Assembly (NCBI RefSeq): GCF_014851395.1
Contig: NW_024040817.1
Span: 23,945,269 to 24,009,268, forward strand
Reading direction: 5' to 3'
Source of the DNA: Micropterus salmoides
Taxonomy: Eukaryota; Chordata; Actinopteri; Centrarchiformes; Centrarchidae
DNA: 64,000 nt
Position numbers and translations under genes: made by a program. Below are positions 43,301-55,900 of this stretch, in pieces. Position 1 is the stretch's first letter, and the number at the start of each line of letters is the position of its first letter. Under the pieces are notes generated by a model. It worked only from the letters and a program-made list of their open reading frames with translations. It ran no database searches and was not told where the DNA came from.

Positions 43301-46300
43301 CTCTAACTCTCTCAATCTTTGTGTTTGTCTTTCATGGCGTTAATTATCCAGTAAGAGCTCCTATTGTTCCAAAATCCACAGCCTCTGCCAGACAAAGAAT
43401 AAGGACTATTTGTCCATTTATTATGCAGCTCATCTGCACTAACATACATATTTATGCACCCACATGAGTGTGCATGTGGTGTATGTAGAATATGAATAAC
43501 CAGCATCCAAGAACTTACAAACGCAGCTGGGTTTCTTCGCCGACCACTGGTTGTTCTTCTGACAGGTGATGTTCTTCTTCCCCACCAGCTCAAAGGCAGG
43601 CAGACACTCAAAGTAGAGTCGGTCCCCGTGACGAAAACCTGTCCCCTCACGTTTGCCATAAGCTGGAATTCCAGGATCTCCGCAACTACCTTGGTCAATT
43701 TCTGTGTAGGTAAAAAAGGTAGCGATAAAAAGGTAACAATATTCAGTATGCAAAACTGACATTGATAATACATAATCATTTCAAGCAGAGGAACATCAAT
43801 GCACATGAGAAACACGTTTTCTTCAGTTTTCCTAAAATATTTGATGGAGATGCAGGGCAGATAGAAAGAGACATCTAAACTCAAGGTTATTACTGGCTGT
43901 ACCCTCCAGCAGATATTGACAAGATACAACTGCATATGTAATAAATGATAAGAAGATGCAGGATCTCACACGAAATCAACCTGCAACATTAGTGTGTTCG
44001 TGTTCATACAGTCATACAGACTAGAAAAATGACTTCCCTAATCATTTTATACAATGCTGTTCTGCGGCCAATTCTCATCTTTTAGATGTTGGAGCTTCCC
44101 ACCAGCACATCCCCACCCTCTTCCCTCAGAGTAGATCAGGATCACATTGTTTTTTAAATATAATTCTCATCTTGTGGAAAACAACAAAGTGCACATGCAG
44201 CATAGGATGTTCTCTCAATCACTTATTACAGGACCACTGACATTTTTATCTAACCACATTTAGATGAAATGATCAGTATCGATTTAATCACGCAGCAGTG
44301 ATCGGTCCAAGACTTGTTTATCCAGCTTTTTTTAAAGACATGAATAAGATAGGAATAGTTAGCCTACATCAGTTTTAAAAAAAAGCTTGTTAGGAATGTT
44401 AAAAACAGGGACTTTACTGAGAAAACAGATCATCAGGCTGTTAGAAATGGATTTGGTTACTTGTTCCCACAGCTAAGACTTAAGCCAATTTTCATGTTTC
44501 ATATTCTTGAAGTCTCTCCCCCCCACACACATTGGTCAGGTCTTCTGTTTTTAGTCACTGAAGCATTAGAACTTGTGTTTCGACAAGATGTGGGGGTCGC
44601 ATGGAGTGAACCGGTACTATTACAATAAAAACAATCTGAGAGTGCTTGCTGTTAAGGGCACATGCCCTGGTTTGTTGAAATTGTGCATCAGAGACATTGA
44701 CCCTGTCTTGTGCATTAGCTAAGACTAAATGGAGATAACTGGAACTGAATGGATGTTAGCAATGTATGACTCAGTGAAGAGTTCATTTTGAGCTGACAAG
44801 ACTATAGTAGCTTCTATGCATCTACTATGCAGAATTACCTGATATTCCTACCGTCTCGTCATGCATTCCTTTTGTATAATTTAGAAGTTAAGGACTCGTT
44901 ACTGTCTCTTTATGCTCCCAACGTGTTACTCACTAATGTTGTAAACCTCTTTCTCTCCCCCAGCAAATGCATCCCTCTTACTGTGTGACAAATGTTCTCA
45001 CATGCGTTGGAAGCTGACATGAGCACTTTCAGGTGAAAACACACACAAACACGGACACACACAAACATGCACACACACCTCCATGACCACTCTTCTTCCT
45101 TAAAACCACATACGGCAATTTCATTATCTCAAGATTTATGCATCCCTCTTTCTTTCACTCAGTCTTCTTTCTAGTTTTCCGAGGTTGCAGATTGCAGATG
45201 GGAATGCTGAGGCATCCTATCGCAGCATCCGGATGGGGCAACACAGAAAGCTCATCCATCCAGGAAATGATGGCAGGGCCTAATACGATTTTAAACCGCA
45301 CCAGGGGTGGTGCTGGGTATAAATCCATACTCAGCCCTAATGATGATCATCATTTAGAACACATATTTAGAGCTCACTGCTGTTTGGATGTATGGCTGTC
45401 CTGAGGCAGCCTCATTCACAAGACAACTCATTGATCTTATGAGGAAGTCACCTTTAAAAGGGGGAATGCTAAAAGCAACTTTTGAGTTGAGCCTGAGAGA
45501 TGACTAAAGGGAAATTAATGAAGGGAATGTATATGATCCAGAAGGACATGTAAGCTACAAGACAGACGCAGAAATACATACGTATACATACATGTGCAAA
45601 TGCACAAAAGTACACACACATCAGTTACAATCATGTGTTGTCAGTGCAGCAGACTCAATGAAAAAACTCAAAATCCCTGCAGTGTTTTTCTCAAGTAAGG
45701 CCTCTCTGCCTTATAGGTGCCTACAATTAGAACTTATAAAAGTTGGGGCAATAAATAATCACCCTTTGAAGTGTGTGCATGTACAGAGATGTAGTGGTCA
45801 ACCAACCTTTAGAGAACAGGGTGGCTGATGGCCGATATATAATGCAGTTTAATAATATATATTTAACCCTAGCCAGTAATGGTTTTATTTGCTGTCATTT
45901 AGAATGGGAGAAACATGTTAACACTGAGAAAAGACGATGGTGATGATTGAGGGCTTGAAACCAACTAAAGGGGCAGCGCCAACAACACTTCACTGCTGAC
46001 ACACAGACTAGGCTGCCTGCAGATGCGTCCACAGACATTTTTTGTTCATTGGCCTCATGAGTGCAGGCATCAACCGATGCCGGTTATCTCAACATGCCAG
46101 ATAATCAGTTGACCAATTAATGTGTTTGTAAATTAATGTGTGTGTCACTGTGTATGTTCTGTATAAGTAGGCAGGCAGGAATTAAGGAAACAGCATTTAA
46201 TTCTCATAAATAAGGGAATAGATTTAATGGCATATGACTGTTTGACATGACAAGTACTGTACTCAGATGCGCATTAATCAACAACTACACTGCAGGCTCC

Positions 46301-49300
46301 TGAAGCCTAAAAAGACAAAAAGAAAATAATGAAATTGATTTGTATAACCCAGTATTTCATACAATGTGTCAATGGGCTTTACAGACCCAGACTTCAAAAT
46401 CAAAGCCTCAGTATGGAAGTATCTACAACATGTGAACCTCATTTTATGTGTATATGGCAATAAAGTAACTGTGCAGTTAAGCAAAAATCTGAAATATCCA
46501 ACTTACCACCATAAACTCCAGACACTCAGTCTGCAGTCTGAGCAGGCTCTGAAAACCTCCACTTATACTATAGAAAAAATACAAAAGACATGACCCCTGT
46601 GTCCTCGATGTTAGCTACAGTCTGGTAGGTGCATGCACTTGCATATGGGTGTAAATAACTCCAAATGTTTCATGTTTCAAATATACATGCTCAGTGTCAG
46701 TACTAAGTACTCCTGTGGCTGGGTTTAGACCTACACATATGCATCAATGCCGATTTAGTTTGAAGCATTACAATTTCAGTTGAAAGTTCAATTTGATGAA
46801 GATGGCGCCGCTCAGGACAGCCATGGTATTTTGGTGCTCTGTTTGTTTTGTTTACGTTTATTAACTTTGCATTCTGCTGTGATACCCGGAGCCCTTTCAC
46901 CAGAGAAGAGCTCATAAACATCAGGGGAACAACGGCAGTGGATTTAATTCCGACTTTTCTTGTGTCATCAGTGGAATTATTGGACATTCTGGTCAAGGCG
47001 GTTCATGCGGTGAGACGCCGGAGGAGGGGGAGAAGGTCCGGCACGCTGGTGCGACTACGCCGAAGAGGACACCACATGCCATCACCAGGAAAATTTCTCT
47101 CCAACATGCGCTCACTGTGCAATAAAATGGACGAACTTCGGCTACTGGTGGGGAAAAACAGAGACTTTTATTCATCTTCTGTTCTGTGCTTCATCGAGAC
47201 GTGGCTGTCTGGATCAATACCGGACTCCGCGCTGCAGCTGCTGGCTTCCAGGTCTACAGAGCGGACCGTGACATGGAACTCTCTGGCAAAACAAAAGGTG
47301 GAGGTGTCTGTTTTTACATTAACAGTGGCTGGTGTAACGATGTGACAGTGATTCAGCAACACTGTTCTCATGACCTGGAATATTTATTGATACATTGTAA
47401 GCCATTCTACTCCCCCCGTGAGTTTGCTGGCTACTTTCTGCTCGGTGTTTACATCGCACCGCAGGTCAACGTGCAGGAGGCACAGCGCACGCTGGCCGAT
47501 CAGATACTGTGGGTAGAGTGGACATTCTCGGACTCCTTAGTTATTGTTCTTGATAACTTTAACAAAGGAAACCTCAGCCATGAACTCCCCAAATACAGAC
47601 AGTTCATAAAGTGTCCAACCAGAGAGGGGAAAACTTTGGATTACTGCTACACCACAGTAAGCAGTGCCTATCACGCTGTCCCTCGAGCTCCACTGGGACA
47701 CTCTGACCACGGCATGGTTCACTTGATTCCTGCATACAGACAACAACTAAAAATCTGTAAACCTGTGGTGAGGACATCAAAGCAGTGGACCAGTGAAGCT
47801 GTAGAGAACCTCCAGGCATGCTTGGACTGCACTGACTGGGATGTTTTCAGGACTGCTACCAACTGCCTGGATGAGTATACAGAGGCTGTGACGTCCTACA
47901 TCAGCTTCTGTGAAGACAGCTGCATTCCAACACGGATGAGGGTGAGTTATAACAATGACAAACCCTGGTTCACAGCTAAACTCAGACAGCTGAGGTTGGA
48001 AAAGGAAGAGGCGTTTAGGAGTGGTGACCGGGCCAGGTTTAAGGAGTCAAAGTACATATTTAGCAAGGCGGTGCGAGATGCAACAGCTGTACGCAGAGAG
48101 ACTACAACACCAGTTCTCAAATAATGACTCTGCTTCTGTCTGGAGAGGCTTCAGACAGATCACCAGCTACAAACCTAAATCCCCCCAATCCATGAATGAC
48201 TCACGCCTTGCCAACGAGTTGAACCAGTTTTACTGTCGCTTTGAAAGACAATGGGACAGACCTGACACCATCCCCCGTCACACCACTGATCAGCCACAGT
48301 CCACCATCTCATTCCCCACCTCCTCCCCCTCTTTTACCATCCTAGAGAGGGATGTCAACAGACTGTTCAGGAGGCAGAAACCTTGTAAAGCAGCTGGACC
48401 AGATTCTGTCTCCACATCCACCCTGAAGCACTGTGCCAATCAGCTGTCTTCGGTGTTCACAGACATTTTTAACACCTCACTGGAGACATGTCATGTGCCG
48501 GCCTGCTTCAAAGCCTCCACCATCATCCCTGTCCCCAAAAAACCAAGGACCACTGGACTAAATGACTACAGACCCATCGCCCTGACATCTGTGGTTATGT
48601 AGTCCTTTGAGCACCTTGTGTTGTCCCACCTGAAATCCATCACAGACCCACCCCTGCAGTTCGACTACAGAGCCAACAGGTCTGTAGATGATGCAGTAAA
48701 CATGGCCATCACTATATCGTCCAGCACCTGGACTCCCCAGGAACCTATGCCAGGATCCTGTTTGTGGACTTCAGCTCTGCTTTTAACACCATCATCCCGG
48801 TCCTGCTTCAGGACAAGCTCTCTCAGATGAACGTGCCTGACTCAGGTGGATGTGGGTGGATCACTGACTTCCTGAAGGACAGGAAGCAGCACGTTAAGCT
48901 GGGAAAACATCTCTCTGACTCCAGGACCATCAGCACCGGTTCCCCTCAGGGCTGCGTTCTTTCCCCTCTGCTCTTCTCCATGTACACAAACAGCAGCACC
49001 TCCAGTCACCAGTCTGTCAAGCTCCTGAAGTTTGCGGACGACACCACCCTCATTGGGCTCATCTCTGGTGGGGATGAGTCCGCTTAAAGGTGGGAGATCG
49101 ACCATCTGGTGACCTGGTGCAGCCAGAACAGTCTGGAGCTCAGTGCTCTGAAGACAGTGGAGATGGTCGCAGACTTCAGAAAGAGCCCAGCCCCACCCTC
49201 CCCCATCATCCTGTGTGACTCCCCAGTCACCACTGTGGACTTCTGCTTCCTGGGCACCATCATCTCCCAGGACCTCAAGTGGGAACTGAACATCACCTCC

Positions 49301-49879
49301 ATCATCAAAAAGGCCCAGTATTATTGTATCTTTTTATATTTTTTTATATATTGTTTTTCTGATCTCCTTACTTTTTATATATTTATATTACTATGTATGT
49401 TATGTGTACTGTAAGCACTAATTCATACCAAGGCAATTCCTCGTATGTGAAAATGTACCTAGCAATAAACCCGATTATGAAAGATTGAGGCCAGGCATTG
49501 GAGTGTGTGCAGCCCACACTCCAATGCATGAGTAAGGTGGGAGTGTGTGTACTGGTATGACTGTGTTTGCAATTACACTTGATGATCAGGCTTAAAATAC
49601 AAGTAATTGAGAATGCAAATTAGATTTTGGGTGCTCCAAACTGGGAGGTGAAGTGGTTCAAAGCGTTTCTTCCCCTTCATTAAGTAGAACTCATTGTTTT
49701 AATTACACTTTGGTTCAGCATGCTGCTCCACTTTCTCTGTTATTTTTACTGATGAAAAATAAGCATCTGTGGGCAAGGAAGAAGACTCGCTGTGCTTCTG
49801 AGAGGCAAACAGCAGACTTATCTAGATGAAGAACTCTGGCAAACTCCCCATAGTCGCATTCATACACACAGACAAACAG

Positions 49880-49913
<34 letters not shown>

Positions 49914-52900
49914 GCTCCTTTTTGTCTCTCACCTTAACACAAGCATGCAGGCACATACAAATGTTAATTCCCATTTTGGAAAGTTCACACATGCGTGCAC
50001 CTACATGAGACACACTGGGATTAGGCGATAGGACACATGAATCAGCTATCTGTGGGAGGCTGCATGGTTGGCCTGTTAACTGTTTTTGACCAATTTTATT
50101 TGAGCATAATAAGTGCCTTTAATGTCCTGCATCATTAGCTTTCAAAGCATCAAACATGTCACAAGTAATTAATCTAAAAGCAGAATTTGTGCAGTTACAA
50201 TGGAACCAGTAATTTGGAGCGTCATTCACTAATAGTGCTTGCTTAGACTGAGTCCTTGGCACAGTATGTGTTTTGTTCAAGGGCTTTATCTAGCTGTAAT
50301 TTGTAGATGCAGCATGCCAGGGAGCAGAAAGAGCTCATATGGCCATTTTGTTATGATGCTACTTAGATGAGACCGAAGCAGCATCTCTGACTCCAGAGTT
50401 TTTCCAACTGAACTCGGGATGATGAATGCAGGAAAGGACAATCATTTTACAGTCAACTGAAGCAACGTGTGTTCTGTCACAGCCTATGATGTCAGCTTTG
50501 AGCAGTGAGTCAAAATGCATATGGGCTAGGAGGGGGGAGGGGGGTCAACTGGAAAGCTAGTCAGGCTTGTAAAACTGCCAGAAATTTAATCCCCATGTCA
50601 AGTATTGGCAGTTCGTGGTAGTTTTGTGTGACGCCTACAAATTCCCATGAACAGTCATTAACCTGAACTTCCACAGCAATTTACAGCGCTGCTTACTGAC
50701 ACAATTCACATGTTTCATGCAGTGAGGGTATATGACCAAAAAATGCATTGAATTGTGAGGTTGTCAAAGAAAGAATTTTTTTTTAAACGCAGACTACAAG
50801 CCAGCACATCCCACTGACTGACAACCACAATGTGCGAAACATCCTTACCTTCATAGGACACCTTGAAGCCCAGGGAGCCACTGGTATCATCTGTCTTGAA
50901 ATTGAGCCACATCTGGTGACTGGTGCTAACCACAAGGTCTGGTGTGGTCGTACCAGACAGGCTACAAAAAGATACAAGAGGATAGGTTTCACATATAATA
51001 TACTTGATCTTTGTGCTACATATAGTATGACACAAGGTGTGTCTATTGTGAAACGTGGATCCGCTGTTTCAATTATTATAAGCAGTGTTTGCACTTACTG
51101 CGGTGAAATTGGTCTCATAGCCAAAGGCCCTGTTTCCACTGCATTGTTAAATTACTTTAATGCAAGCAACAAAAACACCACCTGATTATATATTTAAACT
51201 ATCTGACTTTTCCCATCAAAGAAAAGTGTTCTTAAATGGCTACAGGCAAATCCAGTCTAAGATGCTGTTTTTTTTAACCTAAAAGTTTTATTCTAAACAG
51301 TCAGGGACAAGAAAGTGGGAAATGAAGGCAAGATCAGTCAATGCCACATAAGTAATTTAATCCTGTTTGAATAGTAATTCCACCCAGCTCTAATTAGAAA
51401 GTGTGAAGCTGCAGAGTAAGTGATTAAGGGTTCTAATTTTAGTGACATGGAGGTTGGTGGGAGTGGTAAGGAAGTAAGTAGTGTCTGGATAAGGGTCCAT
51501 GTGTTTGTCCTGCTCTTGGCAATTATGTTCTTCCCACACAAGGACATCATTTTCCCTGTGGGAAAAATGTTTTTGGCAGATTCACACCAAATTGTTCTCT
51601 TCCATTATCAAACTGTCAGTGCACAGTGCCTTTCAAGAGAAGAAAAAGGGAGGATTTGATTGGTTGTGACGGACTACCTATTAAACACCACATTTATGAC
51701 TGAGCATGCAGGGTTACATACCTCCGACCTTAAAGTTCTGAAAAAAATTATTTCCTACACCCTGCACACGCTTCCTTGCACCACTGAGTCACATAAAATA
51801 TAGTCCCAAGTTAAACTGTGCTGATAGCTGCAGTATACTCTCTCTCTGGTCCTAAATTGTTCTAGTTTGTTTGTGTGCAAGAGCGCATCCAATCTCAATG
51901 ACAGAATTGCTCAATCTACTTTCACATCATAAAGAAGTCCATATGGGCAGAGGGAGTCCTTCAATGAAGAGATTAGGTCATTTTCAGAGTTTGTGTGTTG
52001 TGCAAGTACACAAAGTGAGGAAAGTGAGGAAGATCTTCTCTCATCAACAAACCTCAAACCTCCTCCCTGTTCCCACCCGGGGCAAGGCAGCCATGCATTA
52101 AAATTGATCTATAAAAACTTTATAAGGGTGGTAAATTCCAGCACAATTAATAACAACATCCCGTGAATTGTTATGGAGCATCTGCTAGCGCAAACTCCAT
52201 TTGGAGACATCAATATGCAGGTCGCAATGCTGCACCACATGGCTGTGATCTTGTTTTTAACACCGAAAAGAGTGATGATTGACAATGTGCTGCAGCATCT
52301 ATTTTTCATGCATCAGGTGGTGATGAAATGAAAGAGAAATAGTACAAGAGACAGAAAGTGGCTGGAGGGTAAAGGGAAGACAGAGTTGTGCTGCTGGCTG
52401 CAGGGAAGTGGAGGTAGAGAAAAGGCACGTGTGCCAAAAAGACGAGAGGTGAAGAGGAAAGAGAAAGCAAAACACAACATACGATTACATGGAACAAAAA
52501 TGAAAATGACCGCTAGAGACAATGGCGAGGAGTAAAAGCCGGAATAATTTAGAGAATAGATGGACGAAAAGATCAAAGCCAAACAGTTAGAGGACAAAAG
52601 AGTCACTCACACATGGAAGATGGTCTTCTGGTCTCCGACCACCTCGCCATCTCCCACCGTCAGGGTGTCATAGCCTCGCTCCAGGTCAAAATCCTCAAAT
52701 GTCAGCTTGATCACCTGGACAACAGTGGGGACATCGTCGAGACAACCGTAAATGACAGATGCTTGAATGCTCCTGACACCAGCTGCAGAGGAGAGACCTC
52801 TCCCCATCTGTGGCTTTCCATCCTTTTATCCTTCCTGCTATCATCTGTCAATCTCTTTTGAATATTTGTCTGGCACGGTTCCATTCACACATATGCAACA

Positions 52901-55900
52901 GCTGTGGATATGTTGTACGCAAAAACATTTATTGTTATCAATGTATTTATTTTCTTGTAGATACATCATTCATGAGTCATCATTCATCCGGTGTAAATTA
53001 TCGGCGTGGTACAGCCACAGAGTTGCTGTCGATACATATGTGACTGTGTGTGTATATTTTGAGACTTTCAGCCTGGTGATTATGAACTCTCTCCCACTAA
53101 TCAAATATCTAATTGCCTGCCAGACGGTCTGCATGACCCCTTCTCTTTGCTCATCAAATCAGCAGGCTGCAGATGCCTTTGTGGCCTACTTAGCCAGACT
53201 TACAATGACTTTAGGTGCATTAGGAGAGGTGGCAAGGGACTTGAGGTTGTCCACAAGGTGAATATATGCATCATAAAGGTGACATAAAGGTTTCAAAAGA
53301 TTTATGTATTGGATTTAAACAGTGAGGGGAAAAACAGAGCTATTCATTTCATCTCATCTCTATGCTGCAGGTGGGAGAGTGGGAGAAAAGGTGGCTCAAG
53401 GTAAGAAAAACATTAAATGTGCCCTAGCTGAAAGAAGCAAGGGGCAACTCTAATGAATACAGACAAACAAATAAGGTTCCATTATGATTGTGAAAAATGT
53501 TGATTAAAATAAAAAAAGGCAAAACAGCAGGGTAACATGGGAGACTAAAATATAAATAAGTAAAAAGCAAAGCAAAGACTGTCTTTGTCTCCTATTTTAA
53601 ATTGGCTGCCACTGATTCCCACCAAATTCTTAATGTTTTCAGAGGACTGAGAGAGCCAGGCCTAATGAAAAAGCTTATATAAATGCAAATTGCATTCTGT
53701 CCTATGTTAAACCAAGTGCCTAATGAAAATTGCCAAGGTGGAGAGAAGAGATGGATGGCGTGTAGGCAAAATAGGTCAGATCACTCGATAAATAGAGTTT
53801 CATACCACAAACTCATCTCCCATCTGCCAGCCAACAGGTGAGGCACAGAAAAGGAAGGAATAAACAAAAAAGTGGGGAAAAAGCACAGCAACCATAAATA
53901 TACTTTATATTGTTTGCAATCTCTGACGCCAAGTCTGACATTTTGGTTGTTTCAGAACAGACACCCTAGTGTCCCTGACACTGACTGATAGACGCGAAAA
54001 AGATTGTCAACTAAAAACAGCTGCATTCAATACCTTCAGGAAATTATGTAGGAACACCACTTGACAAGAACCCACATTAGTCATGATGCCACAAGGTTGC
54101 ATTTAGGTCTAGAAGAGCTGTGTCACGTCCTACCCAGTTCCGCCTCAGTCTCCTGCCTGACCTAACGTCTCCTCTGGCTGGGCCTATGTGCACAGGCAGG
54201 AATAGAAGCCCATTACATCTCTAAACAGAAAGAACAGCCTCACTCCATCTTCATCTGGACCAGACACAGCGAGAGACAGCCCAAAGTACCGTTGTCTGTT
54301 TCAGCAGGCTGCCTGCCGGGTATGCCCAAGGGTGTCTGTGTGTGTGTGTTTGTAAGCATGCAAGCAAAGGGTGGAGTTGGGTGGGTGTGCATTGTATCTG
54401 ACTACCCCCTCAGCCTTGCCTCTCTCCTCACGTAGCCTCTCCTTCACTCTGCGCAGTGCAATAGGACAACAGATTTGTAAAACCATTTTGTTTGAGTTCC
54501 GAGAAGGATCTTTGGCAGGGAAGCAGCTGGGTGGCCTTGAACACAACACAAAGTCAATGGTCTGAATAGAGTGGCTATGACACTTTCATGATATCCTCTG
54601 AGCATGCTCTCAAAATCTCTCCATTACTCTTCTGTCCGTTTTTAGTCTTTTCTTCTCTCCCTCACCACAGGTGTTTCTAACAACTCTCTTTGTCTTCTGC
54701 TGGCTCAGTTCCAGTGCACCCCCTCCTCCCTCCTTCATTTTCTTTATCTCTCACATTTTTCTAGAGCCTCTGTCAAACGGTTTTCAGCAGTCCCCCAAAA
54801 TGTCCTGTATAAATGATCAAAAGCGTAAAATGAGTCATGTGTGTCAGAGAAGAGCTCCCTCTGGGGATCCTCTCTAACTGGTGCAAACACACCAGTCAAC
54901 TGATCTTCAGTTTGCTGGAAACCAAACACACCACTTAACACACCACTGGAAACAGGCTGCTACAGTAACAAAGCTAAATCAGCACTGCACTGTTGCTTAA
55001 ATCACGTTTGACAACTTCTACCTTAGACATGTCTGTGGCTGTGATGACCCAAGTGCAGTTAGCATTGTTGTCATACTGGACCGGGTAGTTTGGAGATGTG
55101 ATGACACCACTGGGTCCTCTCAACTGGCCTCCACACATTGGTGCTACGAGGGAAGACACAGAGAGAGGCAAATGTTTGGTCAATGACAGTTTAAAACACA
55201 CGGGTTCTCATTTACAAAACCACAAAAGACATAGCATGTGTCAGAACATCTCCTGGATTGCATGTTAAATCTAGTCATGATGCTGTTTGTTGGTCGTGCC
55301 GATTCATCCCTCAACCACTTCAGCCTCTACCTGTTAAGGTTTCTCATTACTCATACTTGCAATTGTATTTCTTTCCTGATGCATAATGCATAACCAATAT
55401 TTTATTTGTGTTTTCTGTATTCTGTTCAAAACTCTCAACTCAACATTTGCCAAGCGACATGGGTGGCATCCTAAAAAGCAGAACTGCCAAATGCAACAGT
55501 GTAATTCAAAATGCATTTGTTTAAAGAGGTGGTATTATCCTCATTTTCAGGTTCAAAATCCTATTTAGGGGTTGTACCAGAACAGGTTTACATGGTTTCA
55601 TTTTCAAAAAACACCATAGTTTTTGTCATACTGCACATTGCTGCAGCTCTTCTTTTCACCCTGTGTTGAAAGCTTCGTTTTAGCTATGGAGTGATGCACC
55701 TTGTCTCAAAATGATTTTTGTTGGGAGTTGCACATGCAAAGTTCCTAGTTAAGGACTACTAGCCAATCAGAAGCAGAGAAGGGCAGGTCAGCGAAAAGAC
55801 GGTAAACAGCTTCGATTCAGCTGTAGGCTACATGTTGCCGACCAGGTTGGCAATTTGGACTGGAGCAAGAGTTTCAGAGTTATTAATCTGTAACAAAAGT

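Larger units (their letters stand above)
43702..50848 (-). other. csmd2 intron between CUB3 and Sushi3
   Basis: 7.1 kb phase-1 intron. It carries the antisense-oriented L2 LINE relic (46799-49487), a perfect hairpin (49495-49527) and an (AC)n tract (49881-49910). The stretches 43702-46798 and 49911-50848 hold nothing recognised. Confidence 0.75.

Noticed and set aside
43312..43935. 207-residue minus-strand open frame around the Sushi3 exon
   Set aside because: It overlaps exon 7 in the wrong frame and has no recognisable domain. The Sushi frame is fixed by Cys spacing and by the phases of both neighbouring exons.
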